A DNA stretch of 64,000 nt from an uncultured cyanobacterium (GTDB taxonomy: Bacteria; Cyanobacteriota; Cyanobacteriia; Cyanobacteriales; FACHB-T130), in contig CAKZHE010000265.1 of assembly GCA_936920195.1 (NCBI GenBank), positions 1-64,000 on the forward strand, given 5' to 3'. The translations under genes were made by a program, and so were the position numbers. A model generated the notes under the pieces. It saw only the letters and a list, made by a program, of their open reading frames with translations. It was not told the origin of the DNA and did no database searches. Positions within the stretch are counted from its first letter, which is position 1; each line of letters starts with the position of its first letter. Positions 44,641 to 53,405 of this stretch are shown here, piece by piece.

Positions 44641-45432
44641 ATGTTCAAGCGCCCAATCGTGATTGCCAATGCTTTATTCTCGACTTACTATGCCTATATG
44701 CTGGAATATCGGGCAGAAATAATTTTTTGGGCATTGTCTGGTAGTTTGCCCCTGATTTTGATGGGTGTTTGGATGAAAGCCGCTACCAGCGGACAATTTT
44801 CCCTTTCCCCAATAGATTTTGCGCGCTATTTTCTAGCCGCTTTTTTTGTCCGCCAAATGAATGCTGTTTGGGTAATTTGGGAAGTTGAAATAGATATCTT
44901 GCAAGGTAAATTATCGCCTAGACTTTTGCAGCCGCTAGATCCGGCATGGCATTATTTTATGGCTCATCTAGCAGAACGAATTAGTCGATTGCCCTTTGTG
45001 ATGGGATTGTTTGTACTATTTTTTGCTCTTTATCCGGCTGCCTTTTGGATACCAAGTGCAGTGAATTTCTCGCTGGGAATGTTAGCGATCGCTTTATCCT
45101 TTATTTTACGATTTCTGATTCAATATACCTTTGCGGCGATCGCTTTTTGGTTAGAACAAGCATCAGCGATTGAGCAATTTTGGACTTTGCTCTATTTATT
45201 TCTGTCTGGGGTGATTGCCCCCCTAGCCATGTTTCCACCTCAATTACAAGATATTTTGCTATTTACCCCCTTTCCTTATCTAGTCAATTTTCCCGCTGTG
45301 ATTTTGGTGGGAATGCCTGTGAATATTGCACAGGGATTGTTAATTATGTTATTGTGGACGGGAATATTTTTGACCATCAATCGCTGGTTGTGGCGACAGG
45401 GATTAAAAAAGTATTCTGGTATGGGAGCATAG
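44641..45432 (+). CDS. ABC-2 family permease (pfam06182-like)
   Basis: 263 residues with six hydrophobic segments. The sequence YYAYMLEYRAEIIFWALSGSLP and IWEVEIDILQGKLSPRLLQPL is characteristic of the ABC-2 permease family formerly called DUF990. Such proteins work in pairs with a separate ATPase; the related permease lies at 45805 but no ATPase is beside them. The known members export drugs, lipids or bacteriocins; the substrate here is unknown. Confidence 0.87.
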   Translation: MFKRPIVIANALFSTYYAYMLEYRAEIIFWALSGSLPLILMGVWMKAATSGQFSLSPIDFARYFLAAFFVRQMNAVWVIWEVEIDILQGKLSPRLLQPLDPAWHYFMAHLAERISRLPFVMGLFVLFFALYPAAFWIPSAVNFSLGMLAIALSFILRFLIQYTFAAIAFWLEQASAIEQFWTLLYLFLSGVIAPLAMFPPQLQDILLFTPFPYLVNFPAVILVGMPVNIAQGLLIMLLWTGIFLTINRWLWRQGLKKYSGMGA

Positions 45433-45462
45433 GAAGTTTAGGGTAGTACCAAAGGATGATTG

Positions 45463-45777
45463 ATGATTACATTCATTAACATTTTTACCGTTTTACCAGA
45501 AAGGCAACAAGATGCCTTGGAAGCTATCCAGCAAGTATATGTAGAAGTGGTGAGTTGCCAACCGGGATTTATTTCTGCTAAACTGCTGGTTAGCAAAGAT
45601 GGCATTAGAGTAACAGCGATCGCTACTTGGGAAACTGAAGCTGATTTGCACGTCTTGAGGCACAACCCCAAATTTAAGGATTTACACAATTCTGAATTTT
45701 ATCGCAAAATTGTGTCTAATGAACCTCGCGTTTATAACAGTGTTTTAGAAATCTCAAAGCGCGAACCAAATAACTAA
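45463..45777 (+). CDS. ABM-domain protein (antibiotic biosynthesis monooxygenase-like)
   Basis: 104 residues, ferredoxin-like fold: MITFINIFTVLPERQQDALEAIQ, CQPGFISAKLLVSKDGIRVTA and ATWETEADLHVLRHNPKF. ABM proteins act as small heme- or quinol-modifying oxygenases or as structural domains. It lies between two permease genes with about 30 bp on each side. Its function here is unclear. Confidence 0.82.
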   Translation: MITFINIFTVLPERQQDALEAIQQVYVEVVSCQPGFISAKLLVSKDGIRVTAIATWETEADLHVLRHNPKFKDLHNSEFYRKIVSNEPRVYNSVLEISKREPNN

Positions 45778-45804
45778 AAATTCCAATACTTATTGGCATT
45801 AACC

Positions 45805-46587
45805 ATGAAAAAATATTGGCAAGTTTTAATTCTGTTTTGGACTACGGCGATCGCCGCCCAAATGGAATATCGTCTTAACTTTTTAATCACAGCAGTTTCT
45901 AGTGTGGGAGGAATAGTTGGCAGCATATTTGGACTTTCTTTATTTTACCACAATGGCTATACTTTTCCTGGCTGGTCTTGGGAACAAGCAATTATTGTCC
46001 TCGGCATTTTTACGATTTTAGAAGGATTTTCTCAAACCTTTCTTTCTCCTAATCTTAACCGCATTGTCACCCTAGTTCAGGAAGGCACTTTAGACTTTGT
46101 ATTGCTCAAACCCATTAGCAGTCAATTTTGGTTGTCTGTGCGTTCTATTTCTCTTTGGGGATTAGCAGATGTGCTAGTGGGAATTGCCGTAATTATCTAT
46201 GCTGGCAGGCAAATAGAGATTCAACTTAGCAATTATTTCTTGAGTATTTTCCCCTTAGCTTTTGGTTTAATTATTCTTTATAGTTTGTGGTTCATCCTTG
46301 GAGCAACTAGCGTTTGGTTTGTGAAAATTGCCAATGTTACCGAAGTATTGCGAGGCTTATTAGAAGCGGGAAAATTTCCGGCGATCGCCTATCCCGCCGC
46401 CTATCGTTTTTTCTTTACTTTCGTGATTCCAGTTACCTTTCTGACTACCATCCCTGCGGAAACTTTATTGGGGCGAGGCAATATTTTTTGGATTGCAGGT
46501 TCAGGAGTTTTATCAATGTTCATGTTACTAGGTTCCCAGTTATTTTGGCGGTTTGCATTGCGCTTTTATACCAGTGCTTCTAGTTAA
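45805..46587 (+). CDS. ABC-2 family permease (pfam06182-like), second subunit
   Basis: 260 residues from the ATG at 45805; an upstream TTG four codons earlier is less likely. Six hydrophobic segments; YWQVLILFWTTAIAAQMEYRLNFLIT and VTLVQEGTLDFVLLKPISSQFWLS match the same DUF990-type family as 44641. The two permeases could form a heterodimer. The ATPase must be elsewhere or be borrowed. Confidence 0.87.
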   Translation: MKKYWQVLILFWTTAIAAQMEYRLNFLITAVSSVGGIVGSIFGLSLFYHNGYTFPGWSWEQAIIVLGIFTILEGFSQTFLSPNLNRIVTLVQEGTLDFVLLKPISSQFWLSVRSISLWGLADVLVGIAVIIYAGRQIEIQLSNYFLSIFPLAFGLIILYSLWFILGATSVWFVKIANVTEVLRGLLEAGKFPAIAYPAAYRFFFTFVIPVTFLTTIPAETLLGRGNIFWIAGSGVLSMFMLLGSQLFWRFALRFYTSASS

Positions 46588-46640
46588 TATTGAAAGTGCG
46601 AACCAGATGATATCAAGCGAGTTTACATAGAGGTGGCAAT

Positions 46641-47927
46641 TTGACTAAACTATTCCCACAGCGGCTGACAGGTTTCTCCCTAGCGAGCCTTTACACAACA
46701 AGTTCTAGCATCTGCGTGTGGATGCTCGCCTCCACTTTCTCGCCCTCCCCCGCTGTTAGTCAAGCCGCCTTTTGTCCGCCTTCTCCTTCCGCAGTACCAC
46801 CAACCAATAATATTCCCGGTTCTATCCCCAATTTTAGTCCCTACCTGCCCCCAACTAATATCCCTTCACTGCCGCCTAGTAGTGCCATCCAGACAACTGC
46901 TCCATCATCTGTACCCCAGCCCGCTGCGCCCCCAGTCAACTTACCGAGTAATGTAGATCTATCTGCCACTACTTCCAACCAATTAAGTCGCTATCGTTTA
47001 GGGGTAGGAGACGCTATTTCCATCTTTGTACAGCGCTTTCCCGATCTAAACTTTCAAGGTCAAATTAACCAAGAAGGGAATGTAATTACCCCCCTGCTAG
47101 GCTCCGTCTCCCTGACTGGATTAACTTTAGAAGAAGCTCAAGAAAAAATTCGCTGCGAATTAAATCGCTATATCATCGATCCCAAAGTTACTCTCAACCT
47201 GGTTTCCTTACGACAAGCCCAAGTTACCATTGCCGGAGAAGTTCAAACTCCTGGCTTTTACATTTTCCCCCCCGGAGCGCAACTTTCCGCTGCCCTCTTT
47301 TCCTCCGGTGGCACGACTTCCCTCGCTGATTTGCGGAAAGTTTTAGTTCGTCGCCGCCTGATTGATGGTTCAACCGTTCAACAATCCTTTGATTTATTTA
47401 CCCCCCTGCAAAATGGCGATGCCATCCCGGATTTGCGGTTGCAGGATGGGGATGCCATCATCGTTTCCAAACTGGAAATTGGCACAGAGAAAGACTACAA
47501 TCGTAATCTGGTGGCTCGTTCCACCATCTCCCAGCGATTCATCAATATTCGAGTTTTAAGCTATTCTGGGGGAGGGATGGGTCGAATTCAGCTACAGAAC
47601 GGCAGTACCTTTGTGGATGCGCTGACAGCTATTTCCCCCAATCCCGATACGACTAATCTAGACGAAATTGCTTTAATCCGCTTTGATCCTCAACAGGGCA
47701 AAGCAGTGACTCAGTACCTGAATGCGAAAAGCGCTCTGTTAGGTGATATCTCCCATAATATCCCCCTGCAAGATAATGATGTGATTGTGGTTGGGCGGAA
47801 TTTGATTGCTCGGATTAGCTACGCCCTGAATATTTTTACTCAACCTTTTCGAGATGTTCTGGGGTTTCTACTATTTTTTGATTCTTTACGGAATAATGCC
47901 GGATCTTTGTTTGGCCCAACTCGTTAA
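46641..47927 (+). CDS. Wza-type polysaccharide export protein, second copy
   Basis: 428 residues from a TTG preceded by AGAGGTGG, which supports this start. An N-terminal hydrophobic segment (about 10-33) and a Pro/Ser-rich linker are followed by a Poly_export domain (YRLGVGDAISIFVQRFPDLN, GNVITPLLGSVSLTGLTL) and SLBB-like domains (VTIAGEVQTPGFYIFPPGAQ, then FINIRVLSYSGGGMG). The C-terminus ends in amphipathic segments (AGSLFGPTR), like the copy at 15956. It is 42 bp before the second Wzc gene and is distinct from the left-end copy in sequence and linker. Confidence 0.92.
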   Translation: MTKLFPQRLTGFSLASLYTTSSSICVWMLASTFSPSPAVSQAAFCPPSPSAVPPTNNIPGSIPNFSPYLPPTNIPSLPPSSAIQTTAPSSVPQPAAPPVNLPSNVDLSATTSNQLSRYRLGVGDAISIFVQRFPDLNFQGQINQEGNVITPLLGSVSLTGLTLEEAQEKIRCELNRYIIDPKVTLNLVSLRQAQVTIAGEVQTPGFYIFPPGAQLSAALFSSGGTTSLADLRKVLVRRRLIDGSTVQQSFDLFTPLQNGDAIPDLRLQDGDAIIVSKLEIGTEKDYNRNLVARSTISQRFINIRVLSYSGGGMGRIQLQNGSTFVDALTAISPNPDTTNLDEIALIRFDPQQGKAVTQYLNAKSALLGDISHNIPLQDNDVIVVGRNLIARISYALNIFTQPFRDVLGFLLFFDSLRNNAGSLFGPTR

Positions 47928-47969
47928 AACTCTCAAAAATCAACATCAATTAATTACTAGCCAGAAATT

Positions 47970-50177
47970 ATGACTCTACCAATTGTGAAACGCTACTTAA
48001 TTGCCTTGAATAGACACAAATTAGTGGCGATCGCTAGTTTTGTGACAGTGCTAGGCATATCCGGTGTAGTGGCTATTCTACCAGCCCCGCCTAAAGTTTA
48101 TACCGCCGAAGGCAGATTATCCTACAATCGCCCCATTGCCCCATTTTCCACTACGGGAGAACAAATTCAAACCCAAGGACAGCAACTAAGTAAGGAAGTG
48201 CTACTGAATGAAAATGTGATTAAACTGGTTTCAGAACAGGTCAAAATTCCTCCCAAAACCTTAGTGAAAAAAGCCGACGTTGCCCCAGTCATGCCAAAAC
48301 AGGATAGGGCAGCGGGTGGAGGAGCCAGACAATCCAATACTCCCCTGTTTTTTCAGGTAACTTATATTGACGATAATCCCAAGCTGGCAGAAACGGCGGT
48401 GGCGGCTTTGATGCAGGCAATGGTAGAACAAAGCCGTTTAATTAATACTACGCGCACTCGCTCCATTATTGAAGCGATTAACAAGGCTTTGCCCCCGGTG
48501 CAAAAGCAACTCCGGGAAGCCGAAGAGAAATTAGAGAAATATATTCGGACGGAAGGACCGGGAATTGTGGCAGCGCAGGATGGTACGCTCCAAAGTGGGA
48601 TTATCAGCGCTCAACAGCAGCAACGGCAAATTCAGATGACGCTGGGGGGAATTGAAACCCAAATGCGGAGTTTGGAACAGAAATTGGGTTTGACTCCAGA
48701 AGAAGCTTACACTTCTTCGGCGCTGAGTGCCGATCCAATTATTGCTAGCTTGCGATCGCAGATTCTCCAAAATGAAACCCAGTTAGAAATTCTCCGCCGG
48801 GATTTGCGAGAAGAACATCCGACTATTATTGACTTGCGGAAAAAACAACAAGCCTACGAGCAGTTACTTCAGCAGCGAGCCAGCGAAGTAATTGGCGGTA
48901 ACGGTGTTGCCGCTCCTTTACCCGCTCAAATTCGCCAAAATAGTAGTTTAGATCCGGCGCGGCAACAATTGGCAGCTAATCTGGTAAGTTTGCAAACCCA
49001 ACGGGATACCCTTCGACAACAATTAGTGGCAACTATCCAGGCAGAAAAGCAGTTGCGCCAGGAATATGCCGTACTACCAAACAAACAGTTAGAGCAGGCA
49101 CGGTTGCAACAACAACTACAAATTCAACAAACCCTCTACGGCAAGATGCAAGCAGCCTTAGCGGATGCAAAACAGGCGAATTTGGAAACTGTCACCAGCT
49201 TAAGTATTGCCCAATTACCCAGAGTCAAAGATGATTCTAAGCCCAAACTGAGTATGGTAATTGCTCTGGGAGCAGGCGCGGGAGTTGGCTTATTGGTAGC
49301 TGGCGGGTTGATTTTCTTCCTGTCTACCTTGGATGGCACTTTGCATACTTTAGAAGAAGTCCGCACTCTGTTACAACAGCGGGAAGTATTGGTGTTGGGG
49401 GATTTACCTTGGGTAAATATTTTTGATCCCGTGACAGGGGAAAACCCCATTTTGTTACAACCAGATTCGATCTACGCTCCATTTTACGAACGTTTCCGCA
49501 GCAACTTGCGCCGGAGTGGGGATGGCACAATCAAAGTAGTCTTATTTACCAGTACCGAAGCTGGAGAAGGGAAGACTGTCAGCGCTTATAATTTAGCGAT
49601 CGCTTCTGCTTTAGCTGGTAAACGGACTTTGTTAATTGAAGGAGACTTGCGATCGCCTTCCCAATCCAAATTACTCAAAGTCGCCGCCGATCCCTATATC
49701 AGTTTAGAACCTTTACGTTACTACGGTAGCAGCAGCGAATATATCCACCTAGTTCCAGATATTCACAATCTTTACCTCATTCCCAGCCCGGGCAGTCAAC
49801 CCCAGGCAGCGGCGATTCTGGAATCTAGCGAAATGCGGCGATTATTGGCAGATGTGCGGGGGCGATTCGATCTCGTCGTCATTGACACTCCCGCCTTAAG
49901 TGAATGTAATGATGCCCTGCTTTTAGAACCCTACAGCGATGGAATTATCCTCGTAACTCGCCCCGGTTATACCCAAGGTAATATGCTCTCTGAAGCCATC
50001 GATCAGTTAACGGAAGCCGAAGTACCGCTCTTGGGAGCAATTATTAATGGGATTGAAGTTCCAGCGGCTTTAGTGGCGATGTCGATGGGAGTGGCGAGCC
50101 AGATATCTGAAGCCGCTGAAACACCTGCCGCTGAAAAGGTTGCCGAGTCAGCACCCAGAGCGAGCATTAAATTGTAG
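47970..50177 (+). CDS. Wzc-type co-polymerase, second copy, without tyrosine tail
   Basis: 735 residues: N-terminal helix (VAIASFVTVLGISGVVAIL), a Wzz-like coiled-coil periplasmic part (about 130-400), a second helix (MVIALGAGAGVGLLVAGGLIFFL), then a P-loop domain with STEAGEGKT, LLIEGDLRSPS and LVVIDTPALSE. Compared with 11968, Walker A' has E where D is typical (EGDLR against DADLR), and the C-terminal tail (SEAAETPAAEKVAESAPRAS) has no tyrosine. It may be a non-phosphorylated chain-length regulator, or be regulated by the first kinase. Followed by a 378-bp gap. Confidence 0.92.
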   Translation: MTLPIVKRYLIALNRHKLVAIASFVTVLGISGVVAILPAPPKVYTAEGRLSYNRPIAPFSTTGEQIQTQGQQLSKEVLLNENVIKLVSEQVKIPPKTLVKKADVAPVMPKQDRAAGGGARQSNTPLFFQVTYIDDNPKLAETAVAALMQAMVEQSRLINTTRTRSIIEAINKALPPVQKQLREAEEKLEKYIRTEGPGIVAAQDGTLQSGIISAQQQQRQIQMTLGGIETQMRSLEQKLGLTPEEAYTSSALSADPIIASLRSQILQNETQLEILRRDLREEHPTIIDLRKKQQAYEQLLQQRASEVIGGNGVAAPLPAQIRQNSSLDPARQQLAANLVSLQTQRDTLRQQLVATIQAEKQLRQEYAVLPNKQLEQARLQQQLQIQQTLYGKMQAALADAKQANLETVTSLSIAQLPRVKDDSKPKLSMVIALGAGAGVGLLVAGGLIFFLSTLDGTLHTLEEVRTLLQQREVLVLGDLPWVNIFDPVTGENPILLQPDSIYAPFYERFRSNLRRSGDGTIKVVLFTSTEAGEGKTVSAYNLAIASALAGKRTLLIEGDLRSPSQSKLLKVAADPYISLEPLRYYGSSSEYIHLVPDIHNLYLIPSPGSQPQAAAILESSEMRRLLADVRGRFDLVVIDTPALSECNDALLLEPYSDGIILVTRPGYTQGNMLSEAIDQLTEAEVPLLGAIINGIEVPAALVAMSMGVASQISEAAETPAAEKVAESAPRASIKL

Positions 50178-50555
50178 GCATCTATGATTTAAATAATTGT
50201 TTAGTGGTTTTGTAAAAAAGTATAAATATTTTAGCAACCGATCCATTGTGGCGATATAATTAGCGCAATCAATCTATTTTTATCGTGGATAGGCTTTTGT
50301 AGGAGATTGGCATTATTATCAGGCTGTCATCTTTACTTGTCTTGCAAAGCTAGTTTTCCTAGAAATATTAGCTATCGTCTATCTCCTATGCCTAATGCAA
50401 GTTTGCCAAAATCTCCTAACGCCCATTAGGAGATCGTCAGCATAGTTTTTTTATTCCCGACTTGGGGCGATCTCATCTCAATTGAGACAATTGACTACAA
50501 GCGTCTACGTTAGCACTAAAGTACCTGTTTGCATTTACCAAGGTGAACAAAACTA
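50178..50555. promoter_or_regulatory. Intergenic region upstream of the COP23 gene
   Basis: 378 bp. Two inverted repeats are visible: ATCTCCTAA-6-TTAGGAGAT at 50411-50434 (a perfect 9-bp stem) and the palindrome TCTCAATTGAGA at 50476-50487. AAGGTG lies 9 bp before the COP23 ATG. No open frame of interest was seen. The inverted repeats may be regulator sites of the COP23 promoter; nothing shows which. Confidence 0.4.
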
Positions 50556-51131
50556 ATGAAACGACAATCATTGACGACTTTTCTGACGGCATCAGCAGTT
50601 GCCCTGGGTGCAACTGTAACCCTCAATCAACCCAGCCAAGCCCAAACCGCACGGGGCTTTTATTGCGATAGTTCCAACAATACCCCAGTGACGATGTATC
50701 AAAATGCCCAAGGCAATACCGAGCCTTGGATTAAGTGGACTTCCAATTACTTTACTGATTCTGGTTACAGTCCCGCGACTCGCTGCCAAGAAGTGAGCGG
50801 ACGGTTAGAAACCTATCGTCGGAACAAACAGCTGAAGTTTATTACTGTCGGCAGAATGAATGGGCAAAACGTGGTTTGCACAGCTAGTCAAGTCAATGGT
50901 CGCTGCGAAGGTCTGATATTTACCCTCAAACCCCGCGAAGATGCTGTCCGAACTCTGAATAATCTTTTAGCTTGGCGGGAAGGACAAGCTGGTGCGCCTT
51001 CTTTAAGCGAAAGTGGTGCAGTACCTTATATCGATGTGAGCGGAAGACTTGGGGAAGAGGGGAGCAGTACAGGATCTCCTAATGTCCAGCCACCTTCCCA
51101 ACCTAACCAAGGCGGTATGCGCGAACTTTAA
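50556..51131 (+). CDS. COP23 domain-containing exported protein
   Basis: 191 residues. Signal peptide MKRQSLTTFLTASAVALGAT to about residue 30 (QAQTA). The mature part begins RGFYCDSSNNTPVTMYQNAQ and carries CQEVSGRLETYRRNKQLKF and VVCTASQVNGRCEGLIFTL, the cysteine and loop pattern of COP23 (named from a circadian-oscillating 23-kDa protein of Cyanothece). Its activity is not established. It is followed by two exported trypsin-like proteases on the same strand. Confidence 0.85.
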   Translation: MKRQSLTTFLTASAVALGATVTLNQPSQAQTARGFYCDSSNNTPVTMYQNAQGNTEPWIKWTSNYFTDSGYSPATRCQEVSGRLETYRRNKQLKFITVGRMNGQNVVCTASQVNGRCEGLIFTLKPREDAVRTLNNLLAWREGQAGAPSLSESGAVPYIDVSGRLGEEGSSTGSPNVQPPSQPNQGGMREL

Positions 51132-51169
51132 AAAATATTCCCACCTTTGCTCCGGCACTGGCAACTGTA

Positions 51170-51955
51170 ATGCTCAGAAATGCGATCGCCATAATTTCTT
51201 TACAACTGGGACTGTGGGCGAGTTTTGCCACCTTTAATTTACTTGATGGGGGCAGCATCCTTGCCCAATCAGTCCCCGTTGATTCTGTAATCCAGAGTGC
51301 CGATCTTCAAAGGTTGGCACAACAGACAACTGTGCGGATCTTCACTGCTGGTGCTTCTGGTTCTGGGGCAATCGTGCAGCGTCAAGGACAAACCTATACG
51401 GTGCTAACTAGCTGGCACGTCCTGGCTTTTAGCGACGAGCATACCATCGTTACTCCTGACGGTCGGCGTTGGACACCTTTGCGACAGCCGAGGCAACTGG
51501 GGAATACGGATTTAGCCATCACTCAATTTCGCAGTTCTGCCGCTTATCAAGTGGCGCGAATTAGCACTGAGCCAGTACAGGTGGGAGAACAGGTATTTGC
51601 CGCTGGATTCCCCATGTATCAGGGAAGGACTTTAGAAACTACTTTCGATCTAGGTATCCGAGCCTTTCGATTTACCAGGGGCGAAGTGTCGTTGCTACCA
51701 ACCAAAGCTTTGGCTCAAGGCTATCGTTTGGGCTACACCAACGATATTGCCGTGGGCATGAGTGGCGGCCCAATTTTTAATTCCCAAGGTTTGTTGATTG
51801 GAATTAATGGTCGAATTAAAAACCGCGATCCAGATTTTGGAGTATATGGATTTGAGGACGGTACGGAACCATCCCCAGCCTTGTTAGAGCAGATGGTGAG
51901 TTCCAGTTGGGGAATTCCCATTAGTACCTATTTACAATTTGTTTCTCGTCGCTAA
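51170..51955 (+). CDS. Exported trypsin-like serine protease, copy 1
   Basis: 261 residues. A signal peptide ends near AQS (residue 34). Catalytic triad: His83 in LTSWHVLAF, Asp114 in NTDLAITQF and Ser198 in GMSGGPIFN, arranged as in S1C/HtrA-like proteases without a PDZ domain. It lies 38 bp after COP23 and 11 bp before a second protease of the same type, so the three are likely one unit acting in the periplasm or envelope. Confidence 0.88.
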   Translation: MLRNAIAIISLQLGLWASFATFNLLDGGSILAQSVPVDSVIQSADLQRLAQQTTVRIFTAGASGSGAIVQRQGQTYTVLTSWHVLAFSDEHTIVTPDGRRWTPLRQPRQLGNTDLAITQFRSSAAYQVARISTEPVQVGEQVFAAGFPMYQGRTLETTFDLGIRAFRFTRGEVSLLPTKALAQGYRLGYTNDIAVGMSGGPIFNSQGLLIGINGRIKNRDPDFGVYGFEDGTEPSPALLEQMVSSSWGIPISTYLQFVSRR

Positions 51956-51966
51956 GGAGTTTAATT

Positions 51967-52869
51967 ATGAGTTTTTCCAAGTTTAATGGGCTTCCGGCTT
52001 TCCTAGTAGGAACGGCGACTGTTGCGGCAATTGTTATTAGCCAACCAGCCTCAGCAAAGACGGCGAAAGAAGTAGCACAGATTGCTGTTCCGACTACTGT
52101 CAGAATTGATACTTCGGCTGGTGTTGATAAGGGCGGTTCGGGGGTAATTATTGCTAGAGATGGCAATACCTATACGGTGCTGACTGCTCATCATGTAGTT
52201 GCCAACCAAGCTCAGGAATACAAGATTTATACCAGTCAGAAAAAAACTTATACTGTCCAAGCAATTCAAAGTTTGCAGAAAGGCGAGAAAGATCCAGATT
52301 TAGCCATTGTTAAGTTTGAAAGTCCAGAAGAATATCCAGTCGCCCCCTTGAGCAATTCCGACGATGCTTCCATTGGTTCAGGAATTTATATTTCTGGTTA
52401 TCCAATGTCGATTGAAGTTAGCGGGGAACGGGAATATGAGTTTACCGCTGGACAAGTTACTAGTCGTCCTGACAGTCGTCCCCAAGGGTATACTTTGCGC
52501 TATGACGCGGTGACGCGGCGGGGAATGAGTGGCGGACCAGTGTTTGATGTTAATGGTCGTGTAGTAGGCATTCACGGACAAGGCGATCGCGATGGCGTGG
52601 TCAAAAATGAGTCAGCAGGAGGCGGACAAACTGAGATTAAAACAGGTTTTAATGCGGCAATACCTGTAAATACATTTAAATCTTTAATTGCCCAAGCGGG
52701 AATTAATATTCCTTTGCAAGTGGATAATACCCCAGCGGAAAATGTTGTGGCAACTCAACCTACCCGCCAAGATGTAAGAAGTTGGGCTGATGACTTTGCT
52801 CTAGGTCTTGGTTTGGGGCTGCTGCGGCAAGTTATTCCCATTCCAAGTATTCCCGGTTTGCCATTTTAA
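51967..52869 (+). CDS. Exported trypsin-like serine protease, copy 2
   Basis: 300 residues with signal peptide cleaved near ASA-K31. Triad: His76 in LTAHHVVAN, Asp111 in DPDLAIVKF and Ser188 in GMSGGPVFD. About 40 residues longer than copy 1 at the C-terminus (QPTRQDVRSWADDFALGLGL). An AGGAG site precedes the ATG. The two proteases are not near-identical, so this is an old duplication or two recruited paralogues. Confidence 0.88.
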   Translation: MSFSKFNGLPAFLVGTATVAAIVISQPASAKTAKEVAQIAVPTTVRIDTSAGVDKGGSGVIIARDGNTYTVLTAHHVVANQAQEYKIYTSQKKTYTVQAIQSLQKGEKDPDLAIVKFESPEEYPVAPLSNSDDASIGSGIYISGYPMSIEVSGEREYEFTAGQVTSRPDSRPQGYTLRYDAVTRRGMSGGPVFDVNGRVVGIHGQGDRDGVVKNESAGGGQTEIKTGFNAAIPVNTFKSLIAQAGINIPLQVDNTPAENVVATQPTRQDVRSWADDFALGLGLGLLRQVIPIPSIPGLPF

Positions 52870-53040
52870 GGGTTGAGAGCGATCGCCCTAGGGCGTGTTT
52901 GCCAACCTTCCGATCCCCCCTTAAAAAGTAGGTGGATCTCCCCAAAGTAAGTAGGTGGTCATAAATAAAAGACTATACGCAAAAGTTCGTAGTTGGGCTT
53001 CAGCCCCAATCCGGAGGGCTGAAGCTAGGCTGTTGACTTT
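52870..53040. repeat. Intergenic palindromes downstream of the protease genes
   Basis: A palindrome CGCCCTAGGGCG at 52884-52895 and a hairpin CTTCAGCCC/GGGCTGAAG at 52998-53024 with a 9-nt loop are visible. They resemble dispersed cyanobacterial repeats. Neither is followed by a T-run. Confidence 0.45.
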
Positions 53041-53076
53041 GTGCCATTTGATATTCTTCATCCCTTCAGAACAGAA

Positions 53077-53388
53077 ATGAAAAGACCATTGCCTGGTAAT
53101 TTACCTGGATTAGGTAATGTAGTTTCTCATACAGAATTACTAGAACCTTCTGTCCCTGTAACACTTTTGATGTGGTTTGGTCTAGGATCGGGAGCAGCAG
53201 TCAGTGCTTGGAACTGTTTAGCTAACACCCCTCAAATTGATAATCCAAATAGTAGTGTGCTGGGATTGCTACCACTTTATGCTCATTTAATGCCTAACTA
53301 CTTAGGAGAAGGGTCTTCAGATGTTTTCCCTAAAATTTTACAAGCACTGATAGATCTCCAACAATCTATATCAAAAGAAAAAAGTTAG
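53077..53388 (+). CDS. Small protein of unknown function
   Basis: 103 residues from the ATG at 53077; a GTG 36 bp upstream would add 12 residues. It has a mixed composition with a possible hydrophobic segment (VTLLMWFGLGSGAAVSAWNCL) and no recognised motif. It sits between repeat-rich regions and may be a remnant of a larger gene. The composition and length are only mildly supportive of a real gene. Confidence 0.4.
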   Translation: MKRPLPGNLPGLGNVVSHTELLEPSVPVTLLMWFGLGSGAAVSAWNCLANTPQIDNPNSSVLGLLPLYAHLMPNYLGEGSSDVFPKILQALIDLQQSISKEKS

Positions 53389-53405
53389 CAACTGCTTGAA
53401 TTTCA

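Noticed and set aside
44552-44662. 36-residue open frame overlapping the end of the GT4 gene
   Set aside because: It is in another frame from the permease start, overlaps it, lacks a ribosome-binding site and has no recognisable sequence.
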